Below the pieces are notes generated by a model. The model was not told the origin of the DNA. It worked only from the letters and a program-made list of their open reading frames with translations, and searched no databases. Shown in pieces: positions 1 to 8,578 of a stretch of DNA of 64,000 nt; position 1 is the first letter of the stretch; each line of letters starts with the position of its first letter. The position numbers were made by a program, and so were the translations under genes. The DNA comes from Salinibacter ruber DSM 13855 (GTDB lineage Bacteria > Bacteroidota > Rhodothermia > Rhodothermales > Salinibacteraceae): assembly GCF_000013045.1 (NCBI RefSeq), contig NC_007677.1:2728001-2792000 (forward strand), in the 5' to 3' direction.

Positions 1-2023
1 AATTCTCAGCGGTCGCCTGCAGCCCTGTCAGTACAGGATCCGGTACTGCGTCTGGTCCCTGCACAAAGCCCGCTCCGCTCCACGGGTCACGCCCCGATCC
101 GATCTGCTGAAGCGTGTTGGTGCGGTCAGCGCGCTCTGTCACGTCCGCCGCGGTCGACTCCAGGCGGTCGTACACGCCGGCCGGGGCCAGGCCGGGACGC
201 GCCTGCCGAATCAGTGCCCCGATGGCCGCTACGTTCGGCGCCGCCGCCGAGGTGCCAAAGAAATTCGGATGTGGATCCGGGTCGACTCCTCCAAGGGCCG
301 TGTCCGAGATGTCGCTCCCGAAGAACGTGTTGTCGATTCCATCGGTGCCCGTCACGTCTGGCTTTTGCCGAACCTTCGGGGTGGCCCGGCGGCTCCCGTC
401 TTGGTTGAAGAGCAGCGGAATGCCGCCCTTCGAGGAGAACGACTCCAGAATCGCTGGATCGGCGTCCGAGTCGTAAGCGGACGTGAAGAAGAAGGGGGCG
501 GCGGCGACTGCCATGGCCCCTTCCGCCATCGGGTGACCGTACACCGTCGGGCCAAGCGTGTCGTACTCCTGAATGGCATAGCCGCTGCCACTGTACACGT
601 ACTTGACTTCCTCCGGGTCGGGCCCGCCAGCTTTCTCAATCACCAAGTCGAGCGTCTGGGCACTGCCCGTCTCGTTGGTGTAGTCAATGCTCTCGAGTGG
701 AACACCAGTCTCGATGTTATTGCCAATCGACTCCGCAACGATGGTGCCGGTCTCGTCGACCAGCGCCACGTCAATGTCCGTATCGGCCCCGTCCGATCCA
801 TCGACGATAGATGAAGGGTCGGTCCACTGAAAGGAAAAGATGCGAAAGTTGCCACCCGCCTCAAGGGTAATCTCCTGGCGGGTGTCCGTCCCACTCGAAG
901 GGTCGAAGTCGTGGGCATCGGACGAACTGTTGATGACGCCCGGCTCCCCGGAATCTCGGAACGGTGCCTCATAGGAGTTCTGCCCATCGTTCCCGGCGGA
1001 GGAGAAGTAGGGAATACCCTCATTCTGCACTACGTCGTCAACCGCATTTGAGACGGGACCGTCCTGGTAAAACGGCTCGAGGTTGTACCCTACGTCATCA
1101 ACGATCACGGTGCAACCGGCATCGGCCAGGTCCCGGATCCCTTGGGCGAAGATTCCAATTCCTCCGAAGGCCGTATGGAAGCCCAGCTCCGCCCCAGGCG
1201 CGATGTCGTGGATCAGTTGCAGCATTGCCCGCCCCTCGTCACTTCCATCCGCCCCTCCTTCTTGCACCACGTCGACCGGAGACGTATTTCCCTCTGGGTT
1301 GCCCGGTCCCGGGAGATCTCCTGACTGGATGTCTCGGCTCGCCTGCCCGCGGGCATCGTAGCTGTCGGACAGGGCGCAGATCTTCTGCCCGCTTCCGTCG
1401 AGGTTTCTCGTTTCTCGTACCGCTACGGTAGCATGGGACGTGTCTGCCTCCGAGCCGACGCTTCCAGTGTGCGTCCGCACGTGAGCTGGGAGCATGCCCT
1501 GAAGGGCGTCCAACTGCGCCGCGTCTCCGAGCGCCCCAATCGGAAGTTTTCCCGATACCACATCTCCTGCCGATGCCCCGTTCTCCAACCCCAGTCGACG
1601 AAGCTCAGCATACAGCCGGTCCGTTTCGCCTACGGCAATGGCGTTAACGGACACGGACTCACCGTCCGGAGAAATGGGCGATTGCACTCGGCTCCGAATC
1701 TGCCCCACGTCCTCTTGCCTTTTCGCGATCGGCTGCACGGATTGTTCTCGAATCGACCGCACTCCGGCTGCTCCGGCGGCTTGCTGCTGCTCGTACAGCA
1801 AAGCCAACTCCGACCCGATCTTCACCAGGGGCCCATTCTTACCAGTCCCGTCTGGTCCAGTGATCCCCCTCCGGGCCGCCCGCATGACAGAAGTAGATAT
1901 TCCTTCTGTATCGAGCATGCCCACAGCACGAGGGTTTTCGGGATCGTCCTGTCCGGCAGCCGGGACCGTCCCGAAAAGAGCGATCCCCAAGAGCACAAAG
2001 GCAGTCAAACAGACTCGGTACAT
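1..2023 (-). CDS. Secreted S8/S53-like serine protease, C-terminus outside window
   Basis: The gene starts at an ATG at 2023 and reads without a stop to position 1, so about 674 N-terminal residues are visible. A short hydrophobic signal peptide is followed by a prodomain of roughly 190 residues. The catalytic core has Asp220 in ALSDSYDARG. A motif SDEGRAMLQLIHDIAPGA places Glu263 where subtilisins carry the catalytic His. The oxyanion Asn lies in SSAGNDG, and the nucleophile Ser592 lies in GTSAAAPNVAA. The Asp-Glu-Ser set resembles the S53-like (sedolisin-type) branch of the subtilase fold. It probably degrades extracellular or periplasmic protein. About 60 residues follow the catalytic Ser before the edge, so a C-terminal sorting or binding domain may lie outside. 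Fold and export are clear; substrate is unknown. Confidence 0.85.
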   Translation of the reverse strand, partial: MYRVCLTAFVLLGIALFGTVPAAGQDDPENPRAVGMLDTEGISTSVMRAARRGITGPDGTGKNGPLVKIGSELALLYEQQQAAGAAGVRSIREQSVQPIAKRQEDVGQIRSRVQSPISPDGESVSVNAIAVGETDRLYAELRRLGLENGASAGDVVSGKLPIGALGDAAQLDALQGMLPAHVRTHTGSVGSEADTSHATVAVRETRNLDGSGQKICALSDSYDARGQASRDIQSGDLPGPGNPEGNTSPVDVVQEGGADGSDEGRAMLQLIHDIAPGAELGFHTAFGGIGIFAQGIRDLADAGCTVIVDDVGYNLEPFYQDGPVSNAVDDVVQNEGIPYFSSAGNDGQNSYEAPFRDSGEPGVINSSSDAHDFDPSSGTDTRQEITLEAGGNFRIFSFQWTDPSSIVDGSDGADTDIDVALVDETGTIVAESIGNNIETGVPLESIDYTNETGSAQTLDLVIEKAGGPDPEEVKYVYSGSGYAIQEYDTLGPTVYGHPMAEGAMAVAAAPFFFTSAYDSDADPAILESFSSKGGIPLLFNQDGSRRATPKVRQKPDVTGTDGIDNTFFGSDISDTALGGVDPDPHPNFFGTSAAAPNVAAIGALIRQARPGLAPAGVYDRLESTAADVTERADRTNTLQQIGSGRDPWSGAGFVQGPDAVPDPVLTGLQATAEN

Positions 2024-2286
2024 TGAAGCGGTGATTCAATCTGAAAATCTAGCAGAAGCGCCCCCACCCTTTGTTCAATGGTTGGCTACTATTCCATGAG
2101 TCGGTCTGGCGCCCATGAAAGAACTGTTCGTCGGTCGGCAGCCCATATTCAGCCCCGACGATTCTCATTCATGTGAGTGACTTCACGGGCACCAGAAAGA
2201 TAGACAAGGAAAGAAACAAGCGTAAATGTGTATTCGCCCCCGGCACTGCATGGAGTCCAGTTCTCTGACAGAGCAGCAACCAAGAC

Positions 2287-2952
2287 CTACATTCCCCCAA
2301 AGTGATAGGCAAGCCCCAGCGTAAACGGAAACGTCGTGACGGCATTGGCCTTCGCGCCCGGCAGGCTGCCGGTCACGCGCGTCTCCGCCGTGAGCGAAAG
2401 GCCCCTCACGAGCCGCAGGGCCGCCCCAAAGCCCACGTTCCCCCCCGCGTCCGTCACGTCGGTCTCCGAGAGCTGAAATGCGGTGCCCCCCGCGTCGATG
2501 CGGGTGCCGTCGATGGTGGTCTGCGCCACGCCGAGGCCGACCAGGAAGTATGGGGCGATGCGCCCGACCGACGTGAGGTGCAGTTGCCCCTCCAACGACA
2601 GAGCCCGCAGGCGTCCCCCCGGGCACGAGTTCACGCAACGGTCGATCGAAGGGGAAACATCATCGCTTCCCACGCGCAGTTGCAACTGCTGGGCACGGAC
2701 CCGCACCCCCAACGACAGATTGTCCGTGAGCCTCCGCATCAGGCCCACCGCGACGTACCCGCTCGGCCCCGATCCGGGATTGATTTCTGCGGGGCGGTCC
2801 CGCCCTTCAACGGACACGTCAACCTCCGTGGACGGGATCGCCCACCCGCCCCCGGCCTCCACCCGTACGGCCTGCGCCTCGGCCCGCCCGCCCCCGAGCA
2901 GCACAATCAGGAGAACCAACAGGGACACTGCGGCGGACGAACGGACGTGCAT
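2287..2952 (-). CDS. Outer-membrane beta-barrel protein
   Basis: This 221-residue protein has a clear signal peptide (residues 1 to about 27, ending AEAQA). Alternating hydrophobic/polar strands and Gly-rich turns follow, and the end LGLAYHFGGM suits an outer-membrane barrel. Two Cys in the middle (around RCVNSCPGG) may form a loop disulfide. The pattern is that of small porin-like or OmpW/OmpA-type barrels of about eight strands. No substrate can be assigned. It is transcribed towards the protease, with a 263-bp gap between them, so the two need not be co-transcribed. Confidence 0.7.
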   Translation of the reverse strand: MHVRSSAAVSLLVLLIVLLGGGRAEAQAVRVEAGGGWAIPSTEVDVSVEGRDRPAEINPGSGPSGYVAVGLMRRLTDNLSLGVRVRAQQLQLRVGSDDVSPSIDRCVNSCPGGRLRALSLEGQLHLTSVGRIAPYFLVGLGVAQTTIDGTRIDAGGTAFQLSETDVTDAGGNVGFGAALRLVRGLSLTAETRVTGSLPGAKANAVTTFPFTLGLAYHFGGM

Positions 2953-3207
2953 GGAGGGGATTGGGCGGTTGCAGAACAGGATGTCGAGTCCATACTGCCG
3001 ACCCCAACGCAGACGCTTCCGGCTCGTTCTCCTGGAATTTGCTTTTCCTTCGACGTCTGTTCGTCCGTTCGCCTCTGCGTCTCACCCCCGCCTCAGGGGC
3101 GAACGCGGGGGGTGGCTTTTCCCCCGACGGCTTCTTTTCTTTGAGGTGTTGCCTTCGCACCGGAGGTGTTGCCAATCGCCCTTCCTTCCACCGACCGCTC
3201 TTCCAAC

Positions 3208-4626
3208 ATGGCCAACACGCCGATCGAATTTGGGACCGACGGCTGGCGGGCCGTCATCGCCGACGACTATACCTTCGCCAACCTCGAACGCGTGGCCCAG
3301 GCCACCGCGAACTGGCTGCACGACGACTACGGCGACACGCCGTCGATCGTCCTCGGCCACGACACCCGGTTCCTCGGGGCGGAGTTCGCCGAACGGGCCG
3401 CCCGGGTGCTCGCGGATGCGGGCGTGTCGGTCACCCTGGCCGACTCGATCGTGCCCACCCCGGCGGTCAGCTGGGCCACCCAGGCGGCCGGGCACGACGC
3501 CGGCGTGGTGATTACGGCCAGCCACAACCCCCCCTCGTACAACGGCTACAAGATCAAGGCACACTTCGGCGGCCCCGCGCCCCCGGACATGATCGCGTCC
3601 GTCGAGGGGGCCGTGCCGGACCACAATCTGGACGGCACCTCCCTTGCCCCGTTCGGCACCCTCGCCGCCGACGGCGCGGTTCAGACCGACGGCGTCCGGG
3701 GCGGGTACCTCGACGCCCTCCGGGACGCGCTCAACATCTCGGCGATCCAGAACGCCGACCTCACGATTGCTCACGACGCCATGTTCGGCGCGGCGCAGGG
3801 GCTCGTGGAGGCGCTCCTTGGGGACGGCGTGGTGTCCCTCCGCCACGACCTCAACCCCGGCTTTCACGGCGTGGCCCCGGAGCCGATCGCGGACCGGCTG
3901 GGCGAGCTGTCCGACACCGTTGCCCAAAGCGACGCCGCGGTTGGCCTCGCCAACGACGGCGACGGCGACCGCATCGGGATGGTCGACGAGGACGGCACCT
4001 TCGTGAGTTCCCACCGCATCCTCGCCCTGCTCGTGAAGTACCTCTACGAGGAGCGCGGCCTCACCGGCTCCATCGTGAAGACCTTTTCCACCACCCACCT
4101 GCTCGACAAGATGGGCGCCCGCTACGGGCTGGACGTGGAGACGACTCCGATCGGGTTCAAGCACATCGCCCCGAAGATGGCCGAGGGCAACGTGCTGGTG
4201 GGCGGCGAGGAGTCGGGCGGCATCGCGGCGGCCGGGCACATCCCGGAGCGCGACGGCGTCTACATCGGCCTCCTGATCGTGGAAATGATGGTAGAGCGCG
4301 GCATGACGCTCTCCGCCCTCGTGGACGAGCTACTGGAGGAGTTCGGGCCGCACTACAACTACCGCGACGACATCCACATCCGCGAGGACCAGAAGGCGGA
4401 CGTGCTGGACCGGCTCGACAACCAGGGTGGCCTGGAGTCGGTGAACGGCCACGCCGTTGAGGAGGTGCGGACGCTCGACGGCTTCAAGCACGTCACGGAC
4501 CACGGCTGGCTGCTCATCCGCCCGTCCGGCACCGAGCCGGTGCTGCGCGTCTACTCCGAGGCCGAATCGCCGGAAGCCGCCGAGGCACTGGTGAAGGACG
4601 CGTCGGCGCAGCTGGGGCTCAACTGA
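3208..4626 (+). CDS. Phosphoglucomutase/phosphomannomutase family protein
   Basis: This alpha-D-phosphohexomutase interconverts hexose 1- and 6-phosphates. The phosphoserine loop TASHNP (Ser105) is present. So are the Mg-binding loop DGDGDR (250-255), the sugar-binding loop GGEESGG (332-338) and the C-terminal phosphate-binding loop RPSGTEP (about 443-449). The length of 472 residues is normal. I chose ATG 3208 because the family begins with a motif like the FGTDGWR found directly after it. An in-frame GTG at 3166 would add 14 unconserved residues. Whether the substrate is glucose, mannose or glucosamine phosphate cannot be told from sequence alone. The neighbours are unrelated. Confidence 0.9.
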   Translation: MANTPIEFGTDGWRAVIADDYTFANLERVAQATANWLHDDYGDTPSIVLGHDTRFLGAEFAERAARVLADAGVSVTLADSIVPTPAVSWATQAAGHDAGVVITASHNPPSYNGYKIKAHFGGPAPPDMIASVEGAVPDHNLDGTSLAPFGTLAADGAVQTDGVRGGYLDALRDALNISAIQNADLTIAHDAMFGAAQGLVEALLGDGVVSLRHDLNPGFHGVAPEPIADRLGELSDTVAQSDAAVGLANDGDGDRIGMVDEDGTFVSSHRILALLVKYLYEERGLTGSIVKTFSTTHLLDKMGARYGLDVETTPIGFKHIAPKMAEGNVLVGGEESGGIAAAGHIPERDGVYIGLLIVEMMVERGMTLSALVDELLEEFGPHYNYRDDIHIREDQKADVLDRLDNQGGLESVNGHAVEEVRTLDGFKHVTDHGWLLIRPSGTEPVLRVYSEAESPEAAEALVKDASAQLGLN

Positions 4627-4696
4627 TGCCCCTCTCCGGCCCTCTGAGGGATTCTCTTCCAAGGGCCCCGTTGCCCCATTGCCACACACAGTCAGC

Positions 4697-4733
4697 AGGG
4701 GCGGCTTCCCTACGGACTTGGGGGGCCGCCCCT
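4697..4733. terminator. Inverted repeat between convergent genes, possible terminator
   Basis: A perfect 9-bp inverted repeat, AGGGGCGGC (4697-4705) and GCCGCCCCT (4725-4733), lies between the mutase and the convergent ABC ATPase gene. There is no T-tract, so termination is only suggested by position. The rest of 4627-4884 shows no gene. Confidence 0.35.
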
Positions 4734-4884
4734 TGTGGGGCATCCAGAGACCGGTTCTTTCCGTCGAGCCCTCTGTTCCCCGCGGAAAACGAGACGGGGC
4801 GTCCGCATTGCCCCCGGTGCCCCAGGCGCCCTGCGTGTCCGTTTCCGGGCGTCGGAGACCGGCGCCCGGCCGGCAGACAGCCCG

Positions 4885-5592
4885 CTAGGCGACGCCGGCC
4901 GGTTCCGACACCTGTTCGTCGTCGACGACCTGCCCGCCACGGAGGTGGAGGATGCGTTCCGTGCGGGCGGCCAGCTCCTGGTCGTGCGACACCAGGACGA
5001 GCGTCGTGCCGGCGGTCTCGTTCAGCTCGAAGAGAAGATCCTCGATCCGACCGGCCGTCTCGGCGTCGAGGTTGCCGGTCGGCTCGTCGGCGAAGAGCAC
5101 GCGGGGGCGGTTGATGAAGGCCCGCGCCATGGCCACCCGCTGGCGCTCGCCCCCCGAGAGCTGCGTGGGGTAGTGGTCGAGCCGGTCGCCCAGCCCCACC
5201 TCGTCGAGCAAATCGGCGGCCCGGGTGCGCGGGTCGGCATCGCCCCGCAGCTCGGCCGGCACCATCACGTTCTCCAGGGCCGTCAGCGTCGGGAGCAGGC
5301 GGAAGGTCTGGAAGACGAACCCGACGTTTCGGTTGCGCACCTCGGCACGCTCGTCTTCGTCGAGGGGCGTGAGGTCGACGCCACAAAGCTCCACGCGCCC
5401 GCTCGTCGGCTGGTCGAGGCCGGCGCACAGCCCCAGCAGGGTCGTCTTGCCACTGCCCGACGGGCCGACGATGGAGCAGGTGTCGCCCTCGTTCACCGAA
5501 AAGCTCACGTCGTCAATCACCGTCAGGGTGCGCCCCCCGCTGGGAAACGTCTTCGTCAGGGACTCGACCTGGAGAACGGAGGTCTCGCTCAT
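4885..5592 (-). CDS. ABC transporter ATP-binding protein, YbbA/LolD type
   Basis: This 235-residue ATPase has Walker A GPSGSGKT (43-50), the signature LSGGERQRVAMARAF, and Walker B VLFADEPTGNLD followed by an H-loop (VSHD). It belongs to the MacB/LolD/YbbA group that powers FtsX-like permeases in lipoprotein handling or export. It is divergent from a TesA-like esterase, the same arrangement as E. coli ybbA and tesA. In E. coli a YbbP permease follows ybbA; here the downstream neighbour is an unrelated convergent gene, so the partner permease must be encoded elsewhere. Confidence 0.88.
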   Translation of the reverse strand: MSETSVLQVESLTKTFPSGGRTLTVIDDVSFSVNEGDTCSIVGPSGSGKTTLLGLCAGLDQPTSGRVELCGVDLTPLDEDERAEVRNRNVGFVFQTFRLLPTLTALENVMVPAELRGDADPRTRAADLLDEVGLGDRLDHYPTQLSGGERQRVAMARAFINRPRVLFADEPTGNLDAETAGRIEDLLFELNETAGTTLVLVSHDQELAARTERILHLRGGQVVDDEQVSEPAGVA

Positions 5593-5730
5593 GGGCGCGA
5601 AGAAGAATCGTTGCGAAATGAGAGAGGGTGCAGTGTCGGACGACGATGCCCCGGAAACCCTGCTGCGTCGGTTTCGGTTCGGCGAGCCGAAGCGATTCCC
5701 CGCTCTTTCCGACGCTGCCCCGCCGCGTGT

Positions 5731-6462
5731 ATGTCGACCATCCGTCTATACCTGTTTCTGCTCGTAGGGGTTCTGGGCCTGGTGGGCTGCGGGCAAGATC
5801 GTTCCACTTCGGCGCCCGCCGCCTCGTCGGCCGACACGACCCAGTCCCCGCCGGCGTCGGGCGCGGCGGACACGACCGACGCGGAGGCGCGCGTGCTGGT
5901 CCTCGGCAACAGCATCGCCGCCGGGTCCGGCGTGTCGTCCCGGGAGGCGTTTCCCGCCCGTCTCCAGCAGAAGGTCGACTCCCTCGGGTGGGACGTACAG
6001 GTTCAAAACGCGGGGGTGAGCGGGGAGACCACGGCCGGGGGCCTGCAGCGCATCGGGTGGGTGTTGCAGAGGCCGGTGGACGTGCTCGTGCTGGAGCTGG
6101 GGGGGAACGACGGCCTGCGGGGCATCGACCCGGGCGTCACCCGCAAGAACCTGCGCGGCATTATCGACACGACCCTGAGCACGTACCCGGAGGCCCGCGT
6201 CCTCCTGACGGGGATGCAGGTGCCCCCGAACCTCGGGCCGGAGTACGCCCGGCAGTTCCGCCAGGTCTACCCGGCGGTCGCCGAGGCGTACGACCGCGTC
6301 ACGCTGATTCCGTTCCTCCTCAATGACATCGCGGGGTCCGATTCCCTAATGCAGGACGACGGCATCCATCCCACCGCGGCCGGCCACCGCCTCATCGCAA
6401 ACGAGATCTGGACCGACCTCCGGCCCCTCCTGGAAGAGAGGCGCCCCCAGGACCCAGCGTGA
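5731..6462 (+). CDS. tesA: TesA-like SGNH arylesterase/lysophospholipase, lipoprotein
   Basis: The 243-residue protein starts with a lipoprotein signal (lipobox LVGC, Cys at residue 17). A Ser/Ala/Thr-rich linker and an SGNH hydrolase domain follow. Block I is GNSIAAGSG, with Asn instead of the usual Asp before the nucleophile Ser. Block III is GGND and block V is DDGIHP, holding the catalytic Asp and His. E. coli TesA is a periplasmic thioesterase/lysophospholipase; here the enzyme is probably anchored to a membrane. ATG 5731 was chosen because it directly precedes the signal peptide. The longer upstream reading frame is antisense to the ABC gene. Confidence 0.85.
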   Translation: MSTIRLYLFLLVGVLGLVGCGQDRSTSAPAASSADTTQSPPASGAADTTDAEARVLVLGNSIAAGSGVSSREAFPARLQQKVDSLGWDVQVQNAGVSGETTAGGLQRIGWVLQRPVDVLVLELGGNDGLRGIDPGVTRKNLRGIIDTTLSTYPEARVLLTGMQVPPNLGPEYARQFRQVYPAVAEAYDRVTLIPFLLNDIAGSDSLMQDDGIHPTAAGHRLIANEIWTDLRPLLEERRPQDPA

Positions 6463-6475
6463 GAGGGGCCGATGG

Positions 6476-6500
6476 AACGTTACACGTTGAATGTTCAACG
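6476..6500. repeat. Short palindrome next to the pntB stop codon
   Basis: The palindrome CGTTGAA-TG-TTCAACG (6485-6500), preceded by a related GTTACACGTT, fills the gap between the convergent tesA and pntB genes. It may end transcripts, and it resembles the 14-bp-period repeats at other spacers of this window. Confidence 0.4.
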
Positions 6501-6501
6501 C

Positions 6502-7935
6502 TTAGGCCTCCTCCATCTCCTTCACCGCGTCGGTGATTTCGGCGACCGCCTCCTTCGCGTCGCTGAAGAGCATCTTCGTGTTTTCCGCGTAGAACAGCTC
6601 GTTGGGCACGCCGGAGTAGCCGGGGCTGAGGCTGCGCTTGATCATGACGACCGTGTCCGCGTCGTCGACGTTCAGGATCGGCATGCCGTAGATCGGGCTG
6701 CCTTCGTCGTCCCGGGCCGCAGGGTTGACGACGTCGTTCGCCCCCACGACGATGGCGAGGTCCGTCGTCGAGAACTCGGGGTTGATGTCCTCCAGTTCGT
6801 AGAGCTTCTCGTAGGAGACGTCGGCCTCGGCGAGAAGCACGTTCATGTGCCCCGGCATGCGCCCCGCCACCGGGTGAATCGCGTAGCTCACCTCGATGCC
6901 CTGCGCCTCCAGCCGGTCGGCCAGCTCGCGCACCTCGTGCTGGGCCTGCGCCACGGCCAGCCCGTAGCCCGGCGCGATGACCACCCTGTCGGCGTAGCGG
7001 GCGAGGATGGCCGTGTCGTCCGGCGACGTTTCGTTTACCGTCTTGCCCTCCGGCACGTCGAGCCCCGCCGCGGGCCCGTCGCCCCCGCCGAAGCCGCCGA
7101 GCATGACGTTCGCCAGGGACCGGTTCATCGCCTCGCACATGAGGACGGTCAGGATCATGCCCGCCGCCCCAACGAGCGTCCCGCTCACGATGAGGGCCGT
7201 GTTGTCGAGCACGAATCCGGCCGCGGCGGCCGCGAGGCCGGAATACGAGTTCAGGAGCGACACGACCACCGGCATGTCGGCCCCCCCGATGGGGATGACC
7301 AGCAGGACGCCGAGCAAGAGGGCCGTCGCCCCGAGGCCGAGGGCCGCGAGGATCATCGGGCGGGCGAGCGTGGGAAAGGCCTCCGCGTACGCCACCATCA
7401 CGCCGAACGCCACGCCCGCCCCCACGAGCAGAAGGCCCGTCAGCACCCGCAGGCCGGGAAAGGAGATGGGGCTGCCCGTAATCCAGCCGCTCAGCTTGCC
7501 GTTGGCGATGATGCTTCCCGAAAAGGTGACGGTCCCAATGAGGATCGAGAGCGCGATGGTCACCGCCGTGACGGCCCCGAACCCGTACACGTCCCCGCTC
7601 GCATACTGGGCCAGCTCCGCCCCCGATACGAGCGCGGAGGCGAGCCCCCCAAACCCGTTGAACACAGCCACCAGCTCCGGCATGGCCGTCATTTCGACCG
7701 TCCGCGCCAGCGCCACGCCGATCAGCCCGCCCAGCGCGAGCCCGCCCAGAATCAGGGGCCACGACAGAATGTCCTGCAGGAAAAGGGTCGCGACGACGGC
7801 GACGAGCATGCCCAGGGAGGCCAGCGCGTTGCCGGTGCGGGCGGTGACGGGCGACTGCATGCGCTTGAGCCCGAACACGAAGAGCACCGCCGAGAGCAGG
7901 TACGCGAGGTCGATGATCGCAGTTTTCATAGGCAA
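6502..7935 (-). CDS. pntB: NAD(P) transhydrogenase subunit beta
   Basis: PntB carries the NADP(H)-binding domain III and about nine membrane helices of the proton-translocating transhydrogenase, which uses the proton gradient to reduce NADP+ with NADH. Multiple hydrophobic segments occupy residues 1-260. The C-terminal Rossmann-like domain has GYGLAVAQAQ and the typical KRSLSPGYSGVPNELF region. The 477-residue length is normal. It is last in a pntAA-pntAB-pntB order on the minus strand. The 138-bp gap before it holds an unusual inverted tandem repeat. Confidence 0.95.
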   Translation of the reverse strand: MPMKTAIIDLAYLLSAVLFVFGLKRMQSPVTARTGNALASLGMLVAVVATLFLQDILSWPLILGGLALGGLIGVALARTVEMTAMPELVAVFNGFGGLASALVSGAELAQYASGDVYGFGAVTAVTIALSILIGTVTFSGSIIANGKLSGWITGSPISFPGLRVLTGLLLVGAGVAFGVMVAYAEAFPTLARPMILAALGLGATALLLGVLLVIPIGGADMPVVVSLLNSYSGLAAAAAGFVLDNTALIVSGTLVGAAGMILTVLMCEAMNRSLANVMLGGFGGGDGPAAGLDVPEGKTVNETSPDDTAILARYADRVVIAPGYGLAVAQAQHEVRELADRLEAQGIEVSYAIHPVAGRMPGHMNVLLAEADVSYEKLYELEDINPEFSTTDLAIVVGANDVVNPAARDDEGSPIYGMPILNVDDADTVVMIKRSLSPGYSGVPNELFYAENTKMLFSDAKEAVAEITDAVKEMEEA

Positions 7936-7978
7936 AACCGTACGGAGGAGAGTCTATCGGGAGAGGTGACTTTTCCCT

Positions 7979-8066
7979 CGTATTTCGTGTTGCGTATTTC
8001 GTCACTTGGCTTCCAGCGTACAACTACGCACTATGCAATACGCACTACGCAATACGCACTACGCAA
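7979..8066. repeat. 14-bp-period tandem repeats in inverted arms, pntAB-pntB gap
   Basis: The right arm holds three 14-bp units: TACGCACTATGCAA (8025-8038), then two copies of TACGCACTACGCAA (8039-8066). The left arm holds two units, CGTATTTCGTGTTG (7979-7992) and CGTATTTCGTCACT (7993-8006). These roughly match the reverse complement of the right arm, so the RNA could fold as a long imperfect hairpin between two operon genes. Each unit splits into two 7-mers (TACGCAC/TACGCAA). Confidence 0.75.
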
Positions 8067-8073
8067 TACACAC

Positions 8074-8394
8074 TCAGTCTGCTGAGCCGTTCGTCTGTCC
8101 GGCCCCGACCGACGCGGGGGCTGCCTCCTTCTTGCCAAACATCTTCAGCATGCGGTCGGTCACCAGGAAGCCGCCGACGACGTTGATGGTGGCCACCACG
8201 AGCGCCCCAAAGCCGATCCAGGTCGACCACGGCCCGGTCGTCATGCCCGCCGCCACGAGCGCCCCCACGACCGTGATGCCGCTGATGGCGTTGGCGCCCG
8301 ACATGAGCGGGGTGTGCAGGGTTTGCGGCACCTTGGTTAGCACCTCCGTGCCGAGGAACGCTGCGAGGACGAAAATAATCAGGTTGTTGAGCAT
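8074..8394 (-). CDS. pntAB: NAD(P) transhydrogenase subunit alpha, part 2 (membrane part)
   Basis: This 106-residue protein matches the C-terminal membrane domain of PntA as found in bacteria with a split alpha subunit. Three hydrophobic helices are visible, with the conserved VPQTLHTPLMSGANAISGI segment. With pntAA and pntB it forms the proton channel and nucleotide-binding enzyme. The C-terminus is a charged/polar tail (residues 88-106). It lies 177 bp after pntAA and 138 bp before pntB, in the same direction. Confidence 0.93.
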   Translation of the reverse strand: MLNNLIIFVLAAFLGTEVLTKVPQTLHTPLMSGANAISGITVVGALVAAGMTTGPWSTWIGFGALVVATINVVGGFLVTDRMLKMFGKKEAAPASVGAGQTNGSAD

Positions 8395-8522
8395 GGCGGT
8401 CTATCGGATGGGAGGAGTGTAGACCTCGAAGAAAGAGCTTTGATACGACCCGGCCGTGCGTCCGAACACCGCGGGGTGCGGGAGTCGTGGTGCGTGACCG
8501 CCATGGCGGGCGCCCTCAGGCA

Positions 8523-8578
8523 TCACGCGTCCGCCTTCACGGGTCACTCTCCACGTGTCACGGATCACGAGTCACGCC
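8523..8578. repeat. 14-bp-period repeat, pntAA-pntAB gap
   Basis: Four imperfect 14-bp units of consensus TCACGNGTCACNNN occupy 8523-8536, 8537-8550, 8551-8564 and 8565-8578. The last overlaps the pntAA stop codon (8572-8574). A partial inverted arm, GTGGTGCGTGAC, lies at about 8487-8498. Confidence 0.7.

Noticed and set aside
3060-3150. A GC-rich hairpin (ACCCCCGC / GCGGGGG) upstream of the mutase, looking like a terminator.
   Set aside because: No gene ends here on either strand; flanking genes are divergent, and the T-run is interrupted.
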